The notes beneath the pieces are model-generated. The model was not told where the DNA came from and ran no database searches. It was given only the letters and a program-made list of their open reading frames with translations. Positions 61,104 through 64,000 of a stretch of 64,000 nt of DNA are shown here, piece after piece; the stretch's first letter is position 1, and each line of letters opens with the position of its first letter. Where the stretch lies: NCBI RefSeq assembly GCF_009659375.1, contig NZ_WJQT01000001.1:62001-126000 (forward strand), read 5' to 3'. The translations under genes were made by a program, and so were the position numbers. The DNA comes from Fundicoccus ignavus (GTDB taxonomy: Bacteria; Bacillota; Bacilli; Lactobacillales; Aerococcaceae).

Positions 61104-61119
61104 TCGTCGGAGAGCTAAA

Positions 61120-61175
61120 AATCCTTATATATCAAGGGTTTATAGCTCTTTTGCTTTTTCCATTGCACTTTTTGT
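61120..61175. repeat. Short repeat around the GyrI-like gene, copy 1
   Basis: ATCAAGGGTTTATAGCTCTT and the following CATTGCACTTTTTG resemble 61776-61830 (ATCAAGGGTTTCTAGCTCTT, CATTGCACGTTTTT). Such sequences are typical of the downstream ends of phage-type integrase genes and suggest one more small insertion/deletion event. Confidence 0.5.
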
Positions 61176-61307
61176 TATCCGTTCGTCTTAGGTAACTGAC
61201 CGTAAATTGATTTCTAGGCAAATCATCATAGTTCTGTTTTGCTGGTTGAAAGTCAAGGATTCCATTCAAAATGTCCGTACGTGCCATGCCAAGTATGGTT
61301 TCAATAT

Positions 61308-61748
61308 CTAATTATTTATTGGCACCATAATATCTAAAATGCTTTTAGATTTATACTGCTCAATCATTGGAAGTGCCCAATTTATTTTTTCTTCATATTG
61401 GCTGATGAGAAAGCCATAAGCAGGACCAATTTTTTCATAAAGTTCTGGTGGGTCGAATTTAAGCCTCAGCCTTATATAAGTTCCACCTTCAAAATCAAAT
61501 GGTTCTAGTCCAAAGGTTTCTCCGTTGTCACTTTCAAGAACAAGGGAACAAACTCTGTATACTTTTTTCTCGTCGTAATCAAGTCCATACATTTTTCTGC
61601 CTGTTAAAGACGGAAACCGAGCTTCAAACTCTGACCACGCTTTCTGTTGACTCTCAGGATCATTAGGAACTTCCAAATAAAGAAAATTCATTTTCTCTAC
61701 GGTAACCTTTTGGATTGTTCCTAACTCTGATTTTTGTATTTTATCCAT
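61308..61748 (-). CDS. GyrI-like small-molecule-binding protein
   Basis: About 146 residues, soluble. The pattern VTVEKMNFLYLEVPND, then WSEFEARFPSLTGRKMYGLDYD, YRVCSLVLESD, GGTYIRLRLKFDPPELYEKIGPAY fits the GyrI/SHP2 fold (effector-binding domain of AraC/BmrR-type regulators) without a DNA-binding domain. Such stand-alone domains bind cationic or hydrophobic compounds, and some hydrolyse them. GAGGAG lies 10 bp before the ATG at 61748; earlier ATGs are too close. It sits between att-like copies at 61103 and 61912, so it is probably part of the island. Confidence 0.75.
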   Translation of the reverse strand: MDKIQKSELGTIQKVTVEKMNFLYLEVPNDPESQQKAWSEFEARFPSLTGRKMYGLDYDEKKVYRVCSLVLESDNGETFGLEPFDFEGGTYIRLRLKFDPPELYEKIGPAYGFLISQYEEKINWALPMIEQYKSKSILDIMVPINN

Positions 61749-61775
61749 AAACATCATTCTCCTCATTTATCAAGG

Positions 61776-61830
61776 GTTTCTAGCTCTTTTTCTTTTCCCA
61801 ATGCACTTTCATTGCACGTTTTTCTATTTT
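61776..61830. repeat. Short repeat around the GyrI-like gene, copy 2
   Basis: Counterpart of 61120-61175, on the other side of the GyrI-like gene. The remainder of 61831-62134 has an att-like copy at 61912 and a terminator at 61961, but no gene. Confidence 0.5.
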
Positions 61831-61911
61831 TTAGTGTTTTATATGATTTTATCCTATTTAATAATCCTTAATTTTACCACATTCTACTTTATACTCTTTA
61901 CACTGAAAAAA

Positions 61912-61923
61912 GAGTGGGAATAG
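61912..61923 (+). other. Distal att-like copy, right edge of the guaA island
   Basis: GAGTGGGAATAG in AAAAGAGTGGGAATAGATAA. It matches the guaA 3' end except for the last base. The next genes are ordinary chromosome genes, so this is the likely outer boundary. Confidence 0.6.
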
Positions 61924-61960
61924 ATAACAACACCCCTGCAAAAAACTTTAGGAATGATGT

Positions 61961-62000
61961 GCCCCCAAAGGTTAGATTTTTAGTCTAACTTTTGGGGTGC
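61961..62000. terminator. Hairpin terminator upstream of the convergent ecfT end
   Basis: CCCCAAAGGTTAGA pairs with TCTAACTTTTGGGG around a TTTTTAG loop; probably the terminator of the ECF operon on the minus strand or of the region to its left. Confidence 0.6.
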
Positions 62001-62134
62001 AGCTTATTTAATAAAGTTAGGCTCAACTCTCGTAATATCGTAAAGGTAAGTTATAGAGATAGTTCAAAATAACTGCTTCCTAAGCTTTTTTGCTTGTTCT
62101 AGGTTTAATCAGAACGAAAGTTCGTTCGACACTG

Positions 62135-62974
62135 TTAATGAAAGGGATTATAGAAACGTCCTTGATTTAGTATAAAACAGTAAATCCCGACCAACGTAAT
62201 AGCCAAAGTAATCAAAATGGCTAAAATATCATTGTAATGAAACGCTTTAGCGGAGTACCAGCTGCGCTTTTTACCTTTACCGAAACGACGAAGAGTCATA
62301 GCTTGGCTAATGACTTCAATTCGTTCCAAACTAGAGAAAATTAATGGCAAAATAATTTGGGCAGAAGACTTAATACGATCGATTAAGGATGCTTTTTCAC
62401 TCATTTCAATGCCACGAGCTTGTTGGGCTTGGCGAATATTCAAATAAGATTGTTGGATATCTGGAATATACCGTAAAGTCAAAGAAACAGCATAAGAAAT
62501 TCGATAAGATACGCCAATGTGATTTAAGCTAGAAGCAAATTCACTTGGATTAGTCGTTAACATAAAAATTAAAGCAAAAGGAATGGTAGCAAAATATTTA
62601 ATAAATATATTTAATTCATAAAATAACTGCTCCAATGTCAGCGTATAACGCCCCACACCTTCCCAGATAACAGTCCGTGATTGATAAATTTCAACACCGT
62701 ATTCAGGTTCGAAAAAATAAATCATAATCAAATTGATTAATGAGAAAACAGTTACTATATAAACAACTCCACGAATATCTCGCCAACGAATCTTTGAGAA
62801 ATAAAGTAAAATAGCTGAGAAAATACTCGCACCCAATAAAAAGCGGGTATCATATGACATCATAGTGATAACAGATAAAATTAAAAAACAAATTAATTTA
62901 GATGCTCCACTTAAACGATGGATAAAAGTATTACGCGGAAGGTAACCTAAAACAGCCTGTTGATTTTGGCTCAT
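62135..62974 (-). CDS. ECF transporter transmembrane subunit EcfT
   Basis: 279 residues, membrane coupling subunit of an energy-coupling-factor vitamin/metal importer. About five or six helices. The two Ala-Arg coupling motifs that dock onto the ATPases are visible as AQQARGIEMS (about residues 189-198) and SQAMTLRRFGKGKKR (about 226-240). It lies 2 bp downstream of the ATPase gene (stop and start almost touching), so they form one operon. The substrate depends on an S component not in the window; pairing with a double ATPase is common for the thiamine-precursor (YkoEDC) type. Confidence 0.88.
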   Translation of the reverse strand: MSQNQQAVLGYLPRNTFIHRLSGASKLICFLILSVITMMSYDTRFLLGASIFSAILLYFSKIRWRDIRGVVYIVTVFSLINLIMIYFFEPEYGVEIYQSRTVIWEGVGRYTLTLEQLFYELNIFIKYFATIPFALIFMLTTNPSEFASSLNHIGVSYRISYAVSLTLRYIPDIQQSYLNIRQAQQARGIEMSEKASLIDRIKSSAQIILPLIFSSLERIEVISQAMTLRRFGKGKKRSWYSAKAFHYNDILAILITLAITLVGIYCFILNQGRFYNPFH

Positions 62975-62976
62975 AC

Positions 62977-64000
62977 TTATATAGTCACCCTTCCTCTTTC
63001 TTGTTGTTCGTAATAAATAAATGCTTTAAGTAAGTCATTAATTGATAAGTTTGGGAGTATGTCCCCTACTTGATACAAACTAGTTGGATGTAAATCAGCT
63101 TGTTCAATTAAATCTTTTTGTGCAAAGAGTTCACTAGGAGGTAAGTCGGCTAATAATTGACCCTTACTAAAAACTAAACTTCGTTTAGTATATTCTTGAA
63201 TTAAATGCATATCGTGGGAAATCATCAAGATAGTCATTTGATATTCTTGATTGATTAATTCTAGAAAAGCCATCATATCTGAGTAATGGGCATAATCTTG
63301 TCCAGCCGTCGGCTCATCTAAAATAATCACTGACGGTTGTAATACTAAGATACTTGCAATCGTCACTCGGCGCTTTTGTCCATAAGACAAGGCGTTAATG
63401 GGCCATTGACGGTAAGGATAGAGTCCACAAGTTTTTAAAGCATCGTAAACTCGATTTTCAATCTCTTTTTCGTCAATGCCACGGTTAACCAAACCTAAAG
63501 CAACTTCATCAAAAATTAGATTCTTTGAAATCATATGATTAGGATTTTGCATGACATAGCCAATCGAATCTGCAATTTCCTTAATCGATAGACTGTTAGT
63601 ATCTCGCCCATTTAATAAAATTTGCCCATGAGTGGGACGGACGAAGCCACATAATAATTTAGCTAAGGTTGACTTGCCAGCGCCATTCGAGCCAACGATA
63701 CTCACCATTTCACCTGTCTGAATTGAAAAATTAACGTTAGATAGGGTTGGTGACGAAGCCCGCTCATCATAAGCAAAGTTTACTTGATTTAACTCAAGTA
63801 AAGTCTGAGAAGTAGTTGTGTTGCTTGGGGGATCAATAGACTTTACCCAATTTTCAATTTTTTCAAGGTTTGAATCCTTTAGCATGTCGGAATGGAAAGC
63901 CCCTAGATTATGGATAGTATCTAATGAAATACCTGCATAGTCCATCAAGTCCAAATATAAGGGCTGGCGAATGCCTATCTTTTCGAGAATATCTGACCGC
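62977..64000 (-). CDS. ECF transporter ATPase, double-ABC type (YkoD-like), 5' end beyond the window
   Basis: At least 341 codons are present and the frame stays open to the window edge. The visible C-terminal ABC domain has Walker A GSNGAGKST, Q-loop YVMQNPNHMISKN, signature ALSYGQKRRVTIASILVLQPS, Walker B VIILDEPTAGQD and switch MISHDMHL. About 55 residues precede it as a linker (RQPLYLDLMDYAGISLDTIH), as in proteins with two fused ABC domains, so a first ATPase domain probably lies outside. It drives EcfT, encoded directly downstream. Confidence 0.88.
   Translation of the reverse strand, partial: RSDILEKIGIRQPLYLDLMDYAGISLDTIHNLGAFHSDMLKDSNLEKIENWVKSIDPPSNTTTSQTLLELNQVNFAYDERASSPTLSNVNFSIQTGEMVSIVGSNGAGKSTLAKLLCGFVRPTHGQILLNGRDTNSLSIKEIADSIGYVMQNPNHMISKNLIFDEVALGLVNRGIDEKEIENRVYDALKTCGLYPYRQWPINALSYGQKRRVTIASILVLQPSVIILDEPTAGQDYAHYSDMMAFLELINQEYQMTILMISHDMHLIQEYTKRSLVFSKGQLLADLPPSELFAQKDLIEQADLHPTSLYQVGDILPNLSINDLLKAFIYYEQQERGRVTI

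Overview
The window looks like the chromosome of an AT-rich, low-GC Gram-positive coccus or rod of the order Lactobacillales. Supporting signs are a CopYZA copper operon, class Ib NrdI-NrdE-NrdF, murB followed by potABCD, a complete mevalonate-kinase cluster (mvaK1-mvaD-mvaK2-fni), strong Shine-Dalgarno sequences and frequent TTG/GTG starts. Aerococcaceae or Carnobacteriaceae would fit, but the family is a guess. No rRNA, tRNA or CRISPR array was seen.

Layout. 1-1.4 kb: copper efflux (copA partial, copZ, copY). 1.6-5.3 kb: aerobic ribonucleotide reductase behind two NrdR-like boxes. 5.4-12.3 kb: PadR-linked membrane proteins, two lipoproteins, pta, tsaE, a GNAT acetyltransferase and murB. 12.5-16.5 kb: spermidine/putrescine importer potABCD. 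16.6-18.2 kb (minus): an orphan branched-chain amino-acid binding protein behind a leader peptide with five consecutive Leu codons and a terminator, a textbook attenuator layout. 18.4-31.7 kb: the accessory region described below. 31.7-36.6 kb: SRPBCC protein, YitT membrane protein behind a terminator-bearing leader, a 1.2-kb non-coding stretch with a 186-bp tandem repeat, GtrA plus a GT2 glycosyltransferase, and a CpXC protein. 36.7-39.5 kb: a pseudoknot-like leader RNA, then a flavodoxin, rpiA and pdp. 39.8-46.6 kb: aldo/keto reductase and an alpha-galactoside uptake/hydrolysis locus (binding protein, two permeases, AraC regulator, GH4 enzyme). 46.6-51.1 kb (minus): mevalonate pathway. 51.4-54.0 kb: coaA and guaA. 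54.0-62.0 kb: a composite genomic island at the 3' end of guaA. 62.1-64.0 kb (minus): ECF transporter.

Two parts of the accessory region stand out. At 18.8-26.4 kb a peptidoglycan amidase gene carries a C-terminal module that is repeated downstream as promoterless orphan copies. Each copy has a nearly constant junction, then a different hydrophobic tip, then a two-helix membrane protein with a YcxB-like C-terminus. This is the architecture of a polymorphic effector with a reservoir of spare tip/immunity cassettes. The full-length copy is 5'-truncated and frameshifted here, so the locus may be partly decayed. At 26.4-31.4 kb an Rgg/MutR-type regulator faces a small pheromone-like peptide gene, a secreted 112-residue protein, an exported protein, two membrane proteins and an ABC ATPase. 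This looks like a peptide-controlled secreted-factor and ABC-transport (possibly bacteriocin/immunity) system. Fragments of a second rgg gene lie on both sides of it.

The guaA island contains repeated copies of the guaA 3'-terminal sequence, a 162-bp direct repeat, an integrase remnant, a broken S66 peptidase gene, a methyltransferase, an ABC/two-component operon, and a glmS ribozyme attached to a glmS gene cut off after about 107 codons. All assignments rest on reading motifs and context; no database search was possible.
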